A program made the position numbers and the translations under genes. 64,000 bases of DNA. Origin: an uncultured Ignavibacteriota bacterium. GTDB taxonomy: Bacteria > Bacteroidota > Ignavibacteria > UBA10030 > UBA8401. The stretch is taken from NCBI GenBank assembly GCA_903861125.1, contig CAIOTF010000016.1:1-64000 (forward strand), in the 5' to 3' direction. The notes under the pieces are model-generated. The model had not been told where the DNA came from. It made no database searches and worked only from the letters and a program-made list of their open reading frames with translations. Numbering within the stretch: position 1 is the first letter of the stretch; each line of letters opens with the position of its first letter. Positions 63,585-64,000 of the stretch are shown here, one piece after another.

Positions 63585-64000
63585 ATGAAAACACTTGCAA
63601 TTCTTTTCTACTCGCTTCTTTTTCTTGCCGTCAGTGCTGAAGCACAGCAGCCGCAGGTAAAACTACTCAGACTCAGTCAATACGCTACGGTCTCGCAAAC
63701 AGTCGGCGTTACCGATATGACCGTTTATTACCACCGTCCCGGTGTGAAGGGACGTGAGATTTGGAATAAGCTCGTTCCGTTCGGACAGGTATGGCGTGCA
63801 GGAGCAAATAACGCAACAACGTTCGAATTTTCTCAGGATGTAACGATTGGCGGGACTACTTTAAAGGCGGGGAAATATGAATTCTTCGTCATTCCGGCAG
63901 AAACGGAATGGACGGTGATCTTCAACTCAGCGCAGGATCAATGGGGCGCATATTCATACGATTCCACCAAGAATGTTCTTAAACTCAACGTTACACCGGA
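63585..64000 (+). CDS. DUF2911-family exported protein, partial (5' part)
   Basis: 138 codons before the right edge. AAGGGG five bases before the ATG. Signal peptide 'MKTLAILFYSLLFLAVSAEAQ'. 'MTVYYHRPGVKGREIW', 'PFGQVWRAGANNATTFEF', 'IGGTTLKAGKYEFFVIP' and 'WTVIFN' match DUF2911 (Y.RP..KGR.I ... G.VWR.GAN.AT). The family is common in Bacteroidetes; its function is not known to me. The C-terminus, where some members have TPRs, lies outside the window. Confidence 0.93.
   Translation, partial: MKTLAILFYSLLFLAVSAEAQQPQVKLLRLSQYATVSQTVGVTDMTVYYHRPGVKGREIWNKLVPFGQVWRAGANNATTFEFSQDVTIGGTTLKAGKYEFFVIPAETEWTVIFNSAQDQWGAYSYDSTKNVLKLNVTP

Overview
The window looks like a chromosome segment of an FCB-group bacterium of moderate GC content, probably Ignavibacteria, Kryptonia or a relative in the Bacteroidetes/Chlorobi lineage. 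Four secreted proteins carry, or almost certainly carry, type IX secretion (T9SS) C-terminal sorting domains. Three end in the 'NxPNPFNP' plus 'VYDxxGREVAxLVN' signature typical of that lineage, and the fourth runs off the left edge just before the place where it would appear. Many genes lack a clear Shine-Dalgarno sequence, several have TATATTTG-like upstream boxes, and regulators of the TPR-AraC and multi-PAS types are common, all of which fits. No T9SS machinery, phage, transposase or CRISPR array is visible. Domain assignments rest on motifs read by eye; no database was searched.

Layout. (1) 1-10628 (-): one giant parallel beta-helix surface protein of at least 3542 codons, built from four modules of about 2.3-2.6 kb. 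(2) 10973-13430 (-): a membrane TPR-AraC regulator with a structured leader, and a pilin-like protein. (3) 13484-22172 (-): a signalling block made of a membrane PAS histidine kinase, an Rcp1-type response regulator, a hybrid kinase and a REC-8xPAS protein ending in a four-cysteine module. None has a DNA-binding or cyclase output domain. (4) 22760-26959: an outer-membrane barrel protein, tRNA-Met preceded by an 83-nt tandem repeat that copies the tRNA 5' end, an HExxH membrane or secreted protein, a BamE-like protein and a methyltransferase. (5) 27219-30398 (-): a sodium:solute symporter and a uroporphyrinogen-decarboxylase-family protein. (6) 30897-41199 (-): four secreted proteins of T9SS type, one an alpha-amylase, which share recently homogenised C-terminal DNA. 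(7) 42030-55116: an acyl-CoA synthetase, paired amidohydrolases, a DUF454 protein, a GH20 hexosaminidase, a TPR protein with the same four-cysteine module, small hypotheticals and TrmO. (8) 55288-63339 (-): a compact six-gene cluster (response regulator, membrane-anchored unknown, HEAT protein, GT2 synthase, LTA-synthase-like enzyme with TPRs, YaiO-like TPR barrel) that reads as an exopolysaccharide synthesis, modification and export system. (9) tRNA-Gly(CCC) and the start of a DUF2911 protein at the right edge.

The most notable signals are as follows. First, palindromic repeat elements sit in frame at one fixed site in the C-terminal linker of three T9SS cargo proteins. Second, long GTTTAC-N6-GTAAAC palindromes lie upstream of two unlinked cell-envelope genes. 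Third, the putative exopolysaccharide cluster at 55-63 kb has an unusual gene content. Fourth, a tandem repeat upstream of tRNA-Met contains the tRNA 5' end and mutually exclusive hairpins. Fifth, a conserved CxxC-x29-CxxC tail is attached to two unrelated sensor scaffolds.
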